The translations under genes and the position numbers were made by a program. Under the pieces are notes generated by a model. It had not been told where the DNA came from. It made no database searches and worked only from the letters and a program-made list of their open reading frames with translations. Source: Rhizobiales bacterium 65-79 (lineage in GTDB: Bacteria; Pseudomonadota; Alphaproteobacteria; Rhizobiales; Rhizobiaceae). Taken from it: a stretch of 64,000 bases of DNA. The stretch spans positions 92,325 to 156,324 of the forward strand of contig MKRJ01000023.1 of assembly GCA_001896885.1 (NCBI GenBank), given 5' to 3'. This document shows positions 18,229 to 28,120 of this stretch, in pieces. The first letter of the stretch is position 1; each line of letters opens with the position of its first letter.

Positions 18229-19614
18229 TTAAGCAAGTTTCAGGCTGTAGCGCCGCGCGATCAGCGCTTCCAGCGCGCGGATCGCCTGTGCTTCGCCGCC
18301 CATCGGGCCATGGGGACGGTCGTTCGGATTCCAGCCGTAGATGTCGAAATGGACCCAGTTCCGCGTCTTCTCGACAAAACGGCCGAGGAAGAGTGCGGCG
18401 GTAACGGAGCCGGCGAACCCGTCGGCGGTCACGTTGTTCAGGTCTGCGATCCTGGAAGACAGTTTCTTCTCATAGGGCTGCCAAAGCGGCATGCGCCAGA
18501 CGGGATCGGCAGTCGCCGCCGATTCCCGCCATATTTCTGCCGAGAGGCGGTCGTCACGCGCATAAAAAGGCGCAAGATCGGGCCCGAGCGCGGTGCGCGC
18601 GGCCCCCGTCAGGGTCGCCATGTCGATCAGGAGATCGGGCGTCTCCTCATCGGCGAGGGCCAGGGCGTCGGCCAGGATCAGCCGCCCTTCGGCATCGGTA
18701 TTGCCGATTTCCACGGTGATGCCCTTGCGGCTCTTGAGGACGTCGCCCGGTCGAAAGGCGTTTCCCGCTATGGCGTTTTCGACGGCGGGGATCAGGACGC
18801 GCAGCCTGACATAGAGCCCGGCGCTCATGATCATGAAGGCGAGGCCGAGCACATTCGCGGCGCCGCCCATGTCTTTCTTCATGATGAGCATACCGCTTGA
18901 CGGCTTGATATCGAGGCCTCCCGTATCGAAGCAGACCCCCTTGCCCACCAGCGTCACCTTCGGCGCGTTCACCGGTCCCCACGAAAGATCGATCAGGCGC
19001 GGGGCCTCCGCCCCTGCCCTGCCGACGGCATGGATCATCGGAAAATTGTCTGAGAGCAGCGCATCGCCCACTGTCACGGATATTTTTGCCTTGAACCGGG
19101 AAGCCAGCGCGCGAACTTCCTGTTCCAGCGCTTCCGGGCCCATATCGTTGGTCGGCGTATTGATGAGGTCGCGCACCAGAAAGGTGCCGTCCTTGAGCCG
19201 CCTGAGGCGGTCGATGTCGGCGCCTTCAGGGACAGTGAAGCGGATTTCACTGCCCGGCCTCTTGCCGTAACGGGTGAAGACATAGTCTCCGAGGAGCAAT
19301 CCCAGGCAGGACAGTTCCGGGTCGGCCGGTCGATTGCCGAAATGCCAATTGCCGCCCGGAAGCGACTTGGCCAATGCACCGGTGAGCAGCGGGGCGAAGC
19401 CGCCCGCTTCGTCGCCCAGACCGAACAGAGCCGAGCCGACCACGCGGTTCTGCCCGGGCACCACGAGGAGCCTGCCCGCTTCGCCCGTAAAACCGTTGGC
19501 TTCCGCCCATGCCCGGGCGTGAGTATCCAACTCGGCGCCGGCCAGACCATCCTTCTTCACCAGGAAAACAGGACGGGATCCGGACAGGGGTGACGTGGAA
19601 AGCTCGACGGGCAT
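18229..19614 (-). CDS. M17 leucyl aminopeptidase family protein
   Basis: A cytosolic two-metal aminopeptidase releasing N-terminal residues from peptides. The 461-residue protein carries the M17 metal and active-site blocks: GKGVCFDTGGLDIKPSSG (catalytic Lys and Asp region) and the signature NTDAEGRLILADAL, followed by TGAARTALG. Start 19614 is chosen because ATG 19623 adds only three residues. The N-terminal domain is divergent from PepA, as in PepB-like rhizobial proteins. Probably the first gene of a unit with the MarR and NlpC genes. Confidence 0.9.
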   Translation of the reverse strand: MPVELSTSPLSGSRPVFLVKKDGLAGAELDTHARAWAEANGFTGEAGRLLVVPGQNRVVGSALFGLGDEAGGFAPLLTGALAKSLPGGNWHFGNRPADPELSCLGLLLGDYVFTRYGKRPGSEIRFTVPEGADIDRLRRLKDGTFLVRDLINTPTNDMGPEALEQEVRALASRFKAKISVTVGDALLSDNFPMIHAVGRAGAEAPRLIDLSWGPVNAPKVTLVGKGVCFDTGGLDIKPSSGMLIMKKDMGGAANVLGLAFMIMSAGLYVRLRVLIPAVENAIAGNAFRPGDVLKSRKGITVEIGNTDAEGRLILADALALADEETPDLLIDMATLTGAARTALGPDLAPFYARDDRLSAEIWRESAATADPVWRMPLWQPYEKKLSSRIADLNNVTADGFAGSVTAALFLGRFVEKTRNWVHFDIYGWNPNDRPHGPMGGEAQAIRALEALIARRYSLKLA

Positions 19615-19741
19615 ACGGCACATCCTCGGTTGCCGCGAAGGGCGGCTTTCTTAACGATCCGTTAGGGTTAACAGAATATTTCTCGACCTGGGAAGGCGAT
19701 CCGAGCGGGGGCCGCCATTTTTCGGAGGAGGTTCCGTTCCC

Positions 19742-20560
19742 ATGGCGACAGGGCGAGTTGGCGGCAAGACCGGGAGGCGGCTGGTTTCCAGCGCGCTTGC
19801 CCTGTTTCTGGCGGCGGGGGTCGCCGGTTGCGCGCAGAGCCGGATGACGACAGGCTCGATCCGACAATCGCCTTCGGAGCCGCTCGGGCAGTTGACGAAC
19901 ACCGAACTCAATTCGGCGCTTACCCAACTCGGGCCGCGATACGCCGCGAACCCGAAGGACAAGCAGATCGCCCTGCGTTACGCCAGCGCGCTGCAGATGG
20001 ACGGCCGAACCGACCAGTCGCTCGCGGTCATGCGCAAGACGGTCATCTACCATCCCAACGACCGTGAGATCCTCGCCGCCTACGGCAAGGCGCTGGCCGC
20101 CGACGGCCAGCTCGAACAGGCGCTTGACGCCGTGCGCCGCGCCGAAACGCCGGAATATCCGGATTGGCGCCTCGTTTCGGCGGAGGGCGCGATCCTCGAC
20201 CAGCTCGGCCAGACCGACCAGGCGCGCGATCTTTACCGCAAAGCGCTCGACCTCAAGCCGAACGAGCCTTCCGTGCTTTCCAACCTCGGCATGTCGTACC
20301 TGCTGAAGGGCGACCTCAAGACGGCCGAGACCTATCTGCGCTCGGCCAACGAGCAGCCCGGCGCCGACAGCCGCATACGCCAGAACCTCGCCCTCGTCGT
20401 CGGCCTTCAGGGGCGCTTCGACGAAGCCGAGAAGATCGCCAGCGCCGAGTTGCCGCCGGACGAGGCGGCGGCGAACGTCGCCTATCTTAGGCAGATGATC
20501 AGCCAGCAGAACGCCTGGAGCCAGTTGAAGGACGGGAAGAAGAAAAAGGCCGTCAATTAA
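19742..20560 (+). CDS. tadD: Tad pilus TPR lipoprotein TadD
   Basis: A 272-residue lipoprotein: signal peptide ending in the lipobox VAGC (Cys near residue 30), then tetratricopeptide-like helical pairs from about residue 70 to 240 (for example LYRKALDLKPNEPSVLSNLG). TadD is an outer-membrane accessory factor thought to assist secretin assembly in Tad pili. It faces away from the tadC-cpaA block across a terminator. A strong GGAGGAGG ribosome site lies about 12 bases before the ATG. Confidence 0.88.
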   Translation: MATGRVGGKTGRRLVSSALALFLAAGVAGCAQSRMTTGSIRQSPSEPLGQLTNTELNSALTQLGPRYAANPKDKQIALRYASALQMDGRTDQSLAVMRKTVIYHPNDREILAAYGKALAADGQLEQALDAVRRAETPEYPDWRLVSAEGAILDQLGQTDQARDLYRKALDLKPNEPSVLSNLGMSYLLKGDLKTAETYLRSANEQPGADSRIRQNLALVVGLQGRFDEAEKIASAELPPDEAAANVAYLRQMISQQNAWSQLKDGKKKKAVN

Positions 20561-20587
20561 GATCGGCACCGTATCCGCATCGAAGGA

Positions 20588-20628
20588 AACGAAAGCGCCG
20601 GGCCAAGCGGTCCGGCGCTTTCGTTTTA
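20588..20628. terminator. Terminator between tadD and tadC
   Basis: Perfect 14-bp stem (aacgaaagcgccgg at 20588-20601, complement at 20612-20625) with a 10-base loop and T/A-rich flanks on both sides. It lies between convergent tadD and tadC, so it likely ends both transcripts. Confidence 0.85.
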
Positions 20629-20659
20629 TGGCTGTCACGCCGGCAGGCGCGCCCGCCGC

Positions 20660-21679
20660 TCACTCGCTCGACGAAGTATGCTTGTCGCCGAAGATGCCGC
20701 GCTGGCTAACCGTGATGCCGGCCGGGCCGAGGATGATGATGAAAAGCACCGGCAGGAAGAACAGGATCATCGGGACCGTCAGCTTCGGCGGCAGCGCGGC
20801 GGCCTTCTTCTCGGCGGCCGTCATGCGCATCTCGCGGCTTTCGTTGGCGAGCACGCGCAGCGCATGCGCGACGGGCGTGCCGTAACGCTCGGCCTGGGTA
20901 AGCGCCTGTGAGACGCTCTTCACCGATTCGAGGCCCGTGCGGGAAGCCAGGTTCTCGTAGGCCTGCTTGCGTTCCTGGAGGAAGGAAAGTTCGGCGTTGG
21001 TCAGGACGAACTCCTCGGCGAGTTCGACCGACTGGGCGCCGATCTCGTCAGCGACCTTGCGGAAAGCCGCCTCGACGGACATGCCCGATTCGACGCAGAT
21101 CAGCATCAGGTCGAGCGCATCCGGCCAGGCGAGCTGTATCGACTGCTTGCGCTTCGTGGCGCGGTTGGAGACGTACATGACCGGCGCATAGAAGCCGGCA
21201 TAGGCCGCCACGATGCAGACGAAGAACTTAATCAGCATCGGCTTGTCGGCGAGACCGCCGAGAAAAAAGATATAGACCAGCGCCAGCATCAGGCCGACGA
21301 AAGGCAGGACCAGGCGGAAGAAGAGGAACTTGGTGACGGGGTTCTGGCCGCGGAAGCCGGCGACCCTCAGCTTGCTCAGCGTGTTCTGGTCGACCAGTGC
21401 CCTCCTGAGATCGAGCCGGTCGACGATGTTGCGCATGCCGACGGACTGCTCCTCGCGCAGGCCTCCCTTGCGGCGCCGGTCGGCCTCCGCCTGCAGGCGG
21501 GCGCGCTGCTTCGCCCGCAATTCCTCGCGCTCCAGCGCGACCGTCTTCATGCGCACCTTGAGCGGATTGCCGCCGAAAGCCGGAAGCGCGGTGAACGCCG
21601 TGGCGAACACCGCGATGCCCACCAGGAGGGCGATGAGGAAGGACGGATCGGAGAGTGACTTCGCGACTTGATCGACCAT
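20660..21679 (-). CDS. tadC: Tad pilus inner-membrane platform protein TadC
   Basis: A 339-residue protein of the type II secretion F superfamily. It has membrane helices near residues 15-35, 120-165 and 300-325, and a cytoplasmic GspF domain (about 180-300) with the stretch LMLICVESGMSVEAAFRKVA typical of TadC. It is thought to form the platform on which the CpaF ATPase acts together with TadB. It starts 9 bp after the tadB stop and is the last gene of the leftward tad transcript. Confidence 0.94.
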   Translation of the reverse strand: MVDQVAKSLSDPSFLIALLVGIAVFATAFTALPAFGGNPLKVRMKTVALEREELRAKQRARLQAEADRRRKGGLREEQSVGMRNIVDRLDLRRALVDQNTLSKLRVAGFRGQNPVTKFLFFRLVLPFVGLMLALVYIFFLGGLADKPMLIKFFVCIVAAYAGFYAPVMYVSNRATKRKQSIQLAWPDALDLMLICVESGMSVEAAFRKVADEIGAQSVELAEEFVLTNAELSFLQERKQAYENLASRTGLESVKSVSQALTQAERYGTPVAHALRVLANESREMRMTAAEKKAAALPPKLTVPMILFFLPVLFIIILGPAGITVSQRGIFGDKHTSSSE

Positions 21680-21688
21680 GGTCCGGTC

Positions 21689-22702
21689 CTAAACCTCGAA
21701 ATTCATCATCTTCTTCATGACGAAGATGCCCATGGACATCCACACCGCCGCGATGCCGAGCAGGAGATGGCCGGTGCTGGTGAAGAAGAGCGGGCTGATG
21801 TAGCTGGGGCTCGAAAGATAGACCAGTATGGCGACGACGATCGGCAGCGCGCCGATGATCACCGCAGAGGCCTTCGCTTCCATCGACAGCGCCTGGATCT
21901 TGGCCTTCATCTTCTTGCGGTCGCGCAAGACGCGGGACAGGTTGCCGAGCGCCTCGGACAAGTTGCCGCCGGCCTGGCTCTGAATCTGGATGACGATGCC
22001 GAAGAACCCCGCCTCCGGGCAGGGCATCGTCTCCGGCATGCGCATGGCCGCGTCGGGGATGGACAGACCCATCTGCTGCGATTCGACGATGCGGCGGAAT
22101 TCGCCCCTGACCGGCTCCAGCGACTCGCTGGCAATCAGGCGGATGGCGTCGTTAAGCGGCAGGCCGGACTTGACCGCGCGGACGATGATGTCGAGCGCGT
22201 TCGGAAATTCGTTGAGGAACGCCTTCACCCGCCGCCTGCGGATATAGATGACGATCCACCGCGGGATGCCCAGCGCGCCGGCGAGCAGCGCCCCGGGGAC
22301 GACATAGAGCGGGGCGCCGGCGAAATAGACGGCGGCGGAAAGGAAGAGGCCGCAGATCGCGGAATAGATATAGAACCGCTCGATGCTGACATTGAGGCCC
22401 GCCTGGCGGATCTGGACCTTGAGCGGCGGCTTCTTGACGTTCCGATCCTTGGATTTCTGCTTTTCGTCCAGTTCCTTCAGCGATTCCTGGATCGACTTGC
22501 GGCGCTTGGCGGCCTCAGCCATACGGTCGCGGGAGGCCTTGACCACCAGCCGGTCGGTATCCGCGCTCTTGACGGTCTGAAGCCGCTTCTCGACATTCTG
22601 CTCGTTCGATATGCGCGTATACATCAACGCATAGGCGACGGCGCCGGCGCTGCACCCCGCCAGCAGGACGAACAGAAGCACGGTGCTGTCGATACCGAAC
22701 AT
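21689..22702 (-). CDS. tadB: Tad pilus inner-membrane platform protein TadB
   Basis: A 337-residue GspF-superfamily protein paired with TadC. Helices lie near residues 5-25, 110-150 and 275-330; the cytoplasmic domain includes NALDIIVRAVKSGLPLNDAI, the characteristic GspF block, and ALGNLSRVLRDRKKMKAKI. It is followed 9 bp later by tadC. Between it and cpaF is a 218-bp gap holding one possible small gene. Confidence 0.94.
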   Translation of the reverse strand: MFGIDSTVLLFVLLAGCSAGAVAYALMYTRISNEQNVEKRLQTVKSADTDRLVVKASRDRMAEAAKRRKSIQESLKELDEKQKSKDRNVKKPPLKVQIRQAGLNVSIERFYIYSAICGLFLSAAVYFAGAPLYVVPGALLAGALGIPRWIVIYIRRRRVKAFLNEFPNALDIIVRAVKSGLPLNDAIRLIASESLEPVRGEFRRIVESQQMGLSIPDAAMRMPETMPCPEAGFFGIVIQIQSQAGGNLSEALGNLSRVLRDRKKMKAKIQALSMEAKASAVIIGALPIVVAILVYLSSPSYISPLFFTSTGHLLLGIAAVWMSMGIFVMKKMMNFEV

Positions 22703-22712
22703 TTCTATCTGC

Positions 22713-22898
22713 CTAGGCCCTGTGGGCCGATTCGAAATGGATTTCGTGGCTGGCGCGAGCCGCCACCCGAAGGGCCATGGTCTCGTCGATCAAATCCGGC
22801 GCAAAGCCTCGCTCGCGATAGATAGACATCGCGTCGCTCATCTTTGCTTGACCTTGATCGACAATCCTCATGGCGAAATCCATCTCCAATCCGTCCAC
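22713..22898 (-). CDS. Possible small hypothetical protein between cpaF and tadB
   Basis: A 61-codon frame (MDGLEMDFAMRIVDQGQAK at its start) fills the gap between cpaF and tadB on the same strand, with 22 bp and 10 bp to its neighbours. It contains several in-frame ATG codons and has no recognisable domain. Its placement inside the tad operon favours translation, but codon choice is less GC-biased than its neighbours and shadow frames overlap it. Existence is uncertain. Confidence 0.4.
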   Translation of the reverse strand: MDGLEMDFAMRIVDQGQAKMSDAMSIYRERGFAPDLIDETMALRVAARASHEIHFESAHRA

Positions 22899-22920
22899 AG
22901 GGCCTCATTTACGGAGACTG

Positions 22921-24420
22921 TCACTCGGCCCGCTTCTCCATGGCCTCAAGGGCATTGGCCAGGCGCTGCTCCTCGTTGTAGTAGCGGGCCCGCTCCCAGA
23001 AATGCGGCCGCCCGATGCCGGTCGAGACGTGCTCACCGACCAGCCGGCCGGAGGAATCCTCGCCCTTGATGTTGTAGACGACGAGGTCCTGGGTGATGAC
23101 CACGTCCCCTTCCATGCCGATCACCTCGGTGATGTGCGTGATGCGGCGGGAGCCGTCCCTCAGGCGCGCCGCCTGGATGATCACGTCGATCGACCCGGTG
23201 ATGATCTCGCGCACCGTCTTCGGCGGGAGCGAATAGCCGCCCATGGCGATCATCGATTCCATGCGGTTCAGGCATTCGCGCGGCGAGTTCGAGTGGATGG
23301 TGCCCATCGAGCCGTCATGGCCGGTGTTCATCGCCTGCAGAAGGTCGAAGACCTCCGGTCCGCGCACCTCGCCGACGATGATGCGCTCCGGACGCATGCG
23401 CAGGCAGTTCTTGACGAGATCGCGCATCGTGACCTCGCCTTCGCCTTCGAGGTTCGGCGGGCGCGTCTCGAGACGCACCACATGTGGCTGCTGGAGCTGC
23501 AGTTCGGCGGAGTCCTCGCAGGTGATGACGCGCTCGTCGCGGTCGATGTAGTTCGTCAGGCAGTTGAGAAGCGTCGTCTTGCCGGAGCCGGTGCCGCCGG
23601 AAATGACGACGTTGCAGCGCACGCGGCCAATGATCTTCAGGATTTCCGCGCCGGGCGGCGAAATCGCGCCGAACTTGACGAGCTGATCGAGCGTCAGCTT
23701 GTCCTTCTTGAACTTGCGGATCGTGAGCGCGGTGCCGTCGATCGAAAGCGGCGGCGCGATGACGTTGACGCGGCTGCCGTCGGGCAGGCGGGCGTCGCAG
23801 ATGGGGCTTGATTCATCGACGCGGCGGCCGACCTGGCTCACGATGCGCTGGCAGATGTTGAGAAGCTGCTGGTTGTCGCGGAAACGGATGTTGGTCTGCT
23901 CGACCTTGCCGTTGACCTCGATGTAGACCTGCTTGGAGCCGTTGACCATGATATCGGCGATATCGTCGCGCGCGAGTAGCGGCTCCAGCGGTCCATAGCC
24001 CAGAACATCGTTGCAGATGTCCTCGAGCAGCTCCTCCTGCTCGGCAATCGACATCGCGAAGTTCTTGATCGCGATGATGTCGTTGACGATATCGCGGATC
24101 TCCTCGCGGGCGCTGTCGGGATCGAGCTTGGCGAGCTGCGATAGGTCGATCGTGTCGATGAGCGCGGAGAAGACCTGACTCTTGGTGTCGTAATAGGCCT
24201 CGCTGCGCTCGCGCATCGCCGGGCGCGGCGCGGGCGCGGATGCAGCCGGCGCCTTCTGCGGCGCTCGTGGCGCCGACTTCGCCGGTGCGTCGGGCGCCAG
24301 CGGGGGGCTGGAGACCGACGGCCGCGGCTGTGGCGCGACGGCCACATCGCCGGCCTGGGGAGCCGGACGCAATTCCGGCTCGCCTCTGTCCTCTGGAGCG
24401 TTGCCTCGCTTACCAAACAT
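22921..24420 (-). CDS. cpaF: Tad pilus assembly ATPase CpaF/TadA
   Basis: A 499-residue secretion ATPase of the VirB11/PulE type that powers pilus assembly. After a Pro/Ala-rich N-terminus (residues 1-80) comes the N-terminal domain and then Walker [15 protein letters not shown] (about residue 280), an acidic Asp box, and [20 protein letters not shown] containing the Walker B region. The start MFGKRG at 24420 matches the usual family N-terminus; the frame extends three codons further to 24429. Confidence 0.96.
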   Translation of the reverse strand: MFGKRGNAPEDRGEPELRPAPQAGDVAVAPQPRPSVSSPPLAPDAPAKSAPRAPQKAPAASAPAPRPAMRERSEAYYDTKSQVFSALIDTIDLSQLAKLDPDSAREEIRDIVNDIIAIKNFAMSIAEQEELLEDICNDVLGYGPLEPLLARDDIADIMVNGSKQVYIEVNGKVEQTNIRFRDNQQLLNICQRIVSQVGRRVDESSPICDARLPDGSRVNVIAPPLSIDGTALTIRKFKKDKLTLDQLVKFGAISPPGAEILKIIGRVRCNVVISGGTGSGKTTLLNCLTNYIDRDERVITCEDSAELQLQQPHVVRLETRPPNLEGEGEVTMRDLVKNCLRMRPERIIVGEVRGPEVFDLLQAMNTGHDGSMGTIHSNSPRECLNRMESMIAMGGYSLPPKTVREIITGSIDVIIQAARLRDGSRRITHITEVIGMEGDVVITQDLVVYNIKGEDSSGRLVGEHVSTGIGRPHFWERARYYNEEQRLANALEAMEKRAE

Positions 24421-24450
24421 GATGGCCAAACCAGTCCATTCGAGCCGACA

Positions 24451-25740
24451 CTACTTCTTCGCCTTGAGCACTTTCATCCTGTCGAACAGGTTGCCGATGC
24501 CGGGCTTCTTCTTCGACTTGGCCTCGCTGCGGCCGGTCAGCACATGCGCCATTTCGGCCATCGACTGGACGATCGCGTGCTTGGCATCCATCTCGCCCAG
24601 CATCCGCCCGTTGTTGGCGGCGTTGCCGAAGAGCTGCGGATCGAAGGGGATGACCGCCAGCGGCGTCAGGCCCAGCGATTCGGCGAATTCCTTGGACGAG
24701 ATTTCCGGGCGCTTCGGAACGCCCGCCTGGTTGACGATCAGATGCGGTGGCCCATCGTTCGGCCGCAGCTTCTTCAGCGTGTCGACCATGTTCTTGGCAT
24801 TGCGCAAATTGGCGAGTTCCGGCGTCGCGGTGATCACGATCTCGTCCGCCTGGGAAAGCGTCGTGCGGGTCCAGCCGTTCCAGACATGCGGCACGTCGAG
24901 GACGAGATGCGGCGCGCTGCGCTGGGCGATGTCGATGACCTGCGAGAAAGCGTCGCTGTCGAAATCATACACCCGGTCGAGCGTCGAAGGCGCGGCGAGC
25001 AGCGACAGATGCTCGGCGCACTGGGCCAGCAGGCGGTCGAGATAGACCTCGTCGATGCGCTCCGGCGAAAACACCGCCTCGGCGATGCCCTGGGCGGGGT
25101 CCTGGTCGAAATTGATGTTGGCGGTGCCGAAGGCGAGATCGAGGTCGGCGACCACGACCTCGGCGCCGAACAGGTTCGACATGCTCCAGGCGATGTTGTG
25201 GGCGATGGTCGAGGAACCGACGCCGCCCTTGGCGCCAACGAAGGCGATGGAACGGCCCATGGGATCGGCGTCGGGATCGACGAAGATGGCCGAAATGACG
25301 GCGACGATATCGGCCATCGAAACCGGCGCCACCACATATTCGGAAATGCCGGAGCGGATCAGCTCGCGATAGAGCCAGACGTCGTTGTAGTGGCCGACGA
25401 CGACGACCTTCGAACTCGGATCGCAGACCTCCGCCAGTTGCCGGAGCGATTCGAGCAGTTCCTTCGGCTCGCGCCGCGATTCCAGAATGATGAGGTTCGG
25501 CGTCGGAGCGGAACGGTAGAACTCGATCGCCGTCTCGATGCCGCCCATATGCACCTTGAGGTGCGCCTTGGACATGCGCCGATCCTCTGCCGCGCGCTCG
25601 ATCGGGCCGGAGACGCCTTCGGTTTCGCAGAATGCCTGGATCGATATCCGCGGAACGGGCCTGAGCGCGTTCATCGCGGCGATGTCCTGCTGCGAAGCCT
25701 CTTCGCCGGCAAGGGCAGGTTCGTAAGCGAGATTGCTCAT
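24451..25740 (-). CDS. cpaE: Tad pilus localisation ATPase CpaE/TadZ
   Basis: A 429-residue MinD/ParA-like protein with an N-terminal receiver-like domain (about residues 60-150) and a C-terminal deviant Walker A, VGAKGGVGSSTIAHN, near residue 165. CpaE/TadZ proteins place the pilus machinery at the cell pole. The start at 25740 (MSNLAYEP) is preferred; the open frame reaches 25770 but adds only a short unconserved stretch. It lies 30 bp upstream of cpaF. Confidence 0.94.
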   Translation of the reverse strand: MSNLAYEPALAGEEASQQDIAAMNALRPVPRISIQAFCETEGVSGPIERAAEDRRMSKAHLKVHMGGIETAIEFYRSAPTPNLIILESRREPKELLESLRQLAEVCDPSSKVVVVGHYNDVWLYRELIRSGISEYVVAPVSMADIVAVISAIFVDPDADPMGRSIAFVGAKGGVGSSTIAHNIAWSMSNLFGAEVVVADLDLAFGTANINFDQDPAQGIAEAVFSPERIDEVYLDRLLAQCAEHLSLLAAPSTLDRVYDFDSDAFSQVIDIAQRSAPHLVLDVPHVWNGWTRTTLSQADEIVITATPELANLRNAKNMVDTLKKLRPNDGPPHLIVNQAGVPKRPEISSKEFAESLGLTPLAVIPFDPQLFGNAANNGRMLGEMDAKHAIVQSMAEMAHVLTGRSEAKSKKKPGIGNLFDRMKVLKAKK

Positions 25741-25771
25741 TTGCGTGCTCTCTTGGTGACCCGGCGCCACG

Positions 25772-26497
25772 TCAGTACTGCACTTCGGAAGTGCCGGTGA
25801 ACTCGGGCGAGATGCCCCTGCTGCGATAGACGTTGATCACGTTATTGCGGTTCTCGGCATCGACATCGCCTTCCTTGCGCGGGCCGATCAGGTCGTTTGG
25901 GTCCGCCACCTGGGCAGCCAGGTTGCGCTGATAGGAGCAGCCGAAATCGGCGTAGTGCTTATTTTCCGTGTTCTCCGTGAGGTCCTCCGGCCAGCGTCCG
26001 CATGGGCCCGCCGATGCCACGACCTTCGAATAGGAGACGCGGATGGGCGGCTGCGCGTCGGGCGCGCCAGCCTGATAGGAGAGGATCGCCACATGCCCGC
26101 GTGGCACGCCGGATTCCCTGGCCACCTCGGCGAGACCCGCCGCGGCGCGCCTCGCGGCGGCCTGGTTCGCCGAGCCCGCCGGGAGAAGGATCTGAACGAC
26201 CGGCGCGGCGCTTCGGTCGTATTTGTCTAGGAAGCCTTCGAGCTGATGGCGCTGCGCCGGCGTCATCCCCCGATCGGAGGCGCCAACCGGGATATCCGTA
26301 ACCTGCTCCCGCTCCGAGATGGTGATCGGATGGTTGGTGCGGTAGTCGTCCGGGATCGCGCCGACGATGACATGGTCGCGGGGCATGCAGCCGGACAGGA
26401 GCGAAATCCCCAGCACGGCGGCCATCGGATAAAGGCCGAGCCGGATGGCTCGCGCGCGGCGGATCGAGGCGGCGTTCAGGATGTTGGCGGCGGACAT
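25772..26497 (-). CDS. cpaD: Tad pilus lipoprotein CpaD
   Basis: A 241-residue lipoprotein: signal peptide with lipobox LSGC near residue 36, then a periplasmic domain with HPITISEREQVTDIPVG, characteristic of CpaD. It is believed to help the CpaC secretin in the outer membrane. Two further Cys residues (GPCGRWP and DFGCSYQ) could form a disulphide. It sits between cpaC and cpaE on one transcript. Confidence 0.92.
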   Translation of the reverse strand: MSAANILNAASIRRARAIRLGLYPMAAVLGISLLSGCMPRDHVIVGAIPDDYRTNHPITISEREQVTDIPVGASDRGMTPAQRHQLEGFLDKYDRSAAPVVQILLPAGSANQAAARRAAAGLAEVARESGVPRGHVAILSYQAGAPDAQPPIRVSYSKVVASAGPCGRWPEDLTENTENKHYADFGCSYQRNLAAQVADPNDLIGPRKEGDVDAENRNNVINVYRSRGISPEFTGTSEVQY

Positions 26498-26513
26498 GTC
26501 CGTGGATCCCCGA

Positions 26514-28106
26514 TTACTTGTAGATGTAGCCGACGACGCCGTGGTAGCGGCCGTCCGGAAGGTTGGTGCGCATGGTGCCGTAGACCCGGTTGACGCGTCC
26601 GAGGAACATCCCCGCGCCGTCGCTCGGCGGATTGAAATTGTCGTCCGGCTTGGAGAGCTGGTTCCGCGCCACCGGGCGGACCAGGTAGGGCGTGATGATG
26701 ATGACCAGCTCGCTCTCGTTGCGGACGAAATCGCGGCTGCGGAAGAAGGTGCCGAGCACCGGTATCTTCGAAAGGCCGGGCAGGCCGTTCATCGCCTGGC
26801 GCACGTCGTCCTGGACAAGGCCGGCGATCATCATCGAGCCGCCCGAGGGCAGTTCCACGGTGGTGTCCGCCAGGCGCTTGCGGATGGAGAGCATGTTCGT
26901 GCCGGGCGACTTGCCGGCAAAGTTCGGATTGATCGCGGCCGACCCCTCCGTCGTGGGCTCGGAGACCGAGGTACGCACCTTCAGGCTGATCCGGCCGGCG
27001 GAAAGAACGACCGGCTGGAACTCCAGCCCGATGCCGTATTCGACCTTGCTCAGCGTATAGGTGGTCTTGCCGGTCTGGTTGTCGAAGGAGACGTTGGAAT
27101 CGACGCTGGTGACGAGGTTGTACTCGCCGCCGACCCTGAAGGTGGCCTTCTCGCCGGAGACGGCGGTCAGCGTCGGCTCGGCCAGCGTCTTCATGACGCC
27201 CGTCTGCTCCATCGCGTTCAGATAAGAGCTGATCGGCGAGGAACTCGACGTGTTGCCGAGGAGGAAACCGGAACTGGACAGCGGCTTGCCGAGGCCGGTG
27301 AAGGTGTCGCCGATCGCGCCCCAGGAAATGCCGTTCGAGCTGCCCTCGGCAAGGAGGCTCATGCCGAGCTGTTTCATGACGTTGCGGCTGACCTCAGCCA
27401 CCGTCACCTTCAGGCTGACCTGGTCCTCTCCGACGATCTGCAGAAGGTTGATGATGGCGCTCTTCTGGCGCGTCTGGTCCGGATTGTTGATGTCGACGCC
27501 GCCGACCGCGGCGCCGCCGGCAGCCGTCTGCGAATACTGGCCGGTCGTCGCCTCGCCGCCGGTCACGAAGGCGGTCGCGAGTTGCACGGCGCGCGTCGCG
27601 TCGAGCGGCGTCTCCACCGTTCCCGACAGGACGACGTTGTCGTTCACCAGCTCCACCTTGATGTCGGAGTCCGGAATGTACTTGCGCAGATATTCGTCCA
27701 GGCCCGTCACGTCGCGCTCGATCGTGAGATCGAGCGAAGCGATCTGCTGGCCGTTGGCGCCGAAGACGAAGACGTTGGTCTCGCCGACCTGCTTGCCGAA
27801 CAGGTAGATGCGGCGCGAGGTACGGGTGACGGCGTCGGCGACGGCGGGGTTGGCGACCAGGATATCGTAGGCGTCCTGCGGCAGGTCGATGACGATCGAC
27901 TTGTTCAGCCCGAGCTTGATGCGCTGGCCGGCCGAGGACGAGACGACATGGGAGCGGCCGCCGCCCGCGTCAAAGTCGGCGGCGATCGCGGAAGGCATCG
28001 CCGTCGAAGCGAGCAGGACGAGCGACGCCGTGCAGGCGGCCAGGTTGGCGAGCGTCTTCCGGCGGGTGCCGGCGATGGTGTTTCGATGCGCCGTCATGGT
28101 CGGCAT
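26514..28106 (-). CDS. cpaC: Tad pilus outer-membrane secretin CpaC/RcpA
   Basis: A 530-residue secretin forming the outer-membrane pore of the Tad pilus. It has a signal peptide (to about residue 42), an N-terminal pilus-assembly domain (residues 55-130, LGLNKSIVIDLPQDAYDILVANPAVAD in pieces), a BON-like region (about 130-200) and the secretin core with PVLGTFFRSRDF and VIIITPYLVRP. ATG 28106 and 28097 are both possible starts. Downstream cpaB is actually transcribed first and ends 14 bp before this start. Confidence 0.94.
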   Translation of the reverse strand: MPTMTAHRNTIAGTRRKTLANLAACTASLVLLASTAMPSAIAADFDAGGGRSHVVSSSAGQRIKLGLNKSIVIDLPQDAYDILVANPAVADAVTRTSRRIYLFGKQVGETNVFVFGANGQQIASLDLTIERDVTGLDEYLRKYIPDSDIKVELVNDNVVLSGTVETPLDATRAVQLATAFVTGGEATTGQYSQTAAGGAAVGGVDINNPDQTRQKSAIINLLQIVGEDQVSLKVTVAEVSRNVMKQLGMSLLAEGSSNGISWGAIGDTFTGLGKPLSSSGFLLGNTSSSSPISSYLNAMEQTGVMKTLAEPTLTAVSGEKATFRVGGEYNLVTSVDSNVSFDNQTGKTTYTLSKVEYGIGLEFQPVVLSAGRISLKVRTSVSEPTTEGSAAINPNFAGKSPGTNMLSIRKRLADTTVELPSGGSMMIAGLVQDDVRQAMNGLPGLSKIPVLGTFFRSRDFVRNESELVIIITPYLVRPVARNQLSKPDDNFNPPSDGAGMFLGRVNRVYGTMRTNLPDGRYHGVVGYIYK

Positions 28107-28120
28107 GTCCCTCTCTCGCA

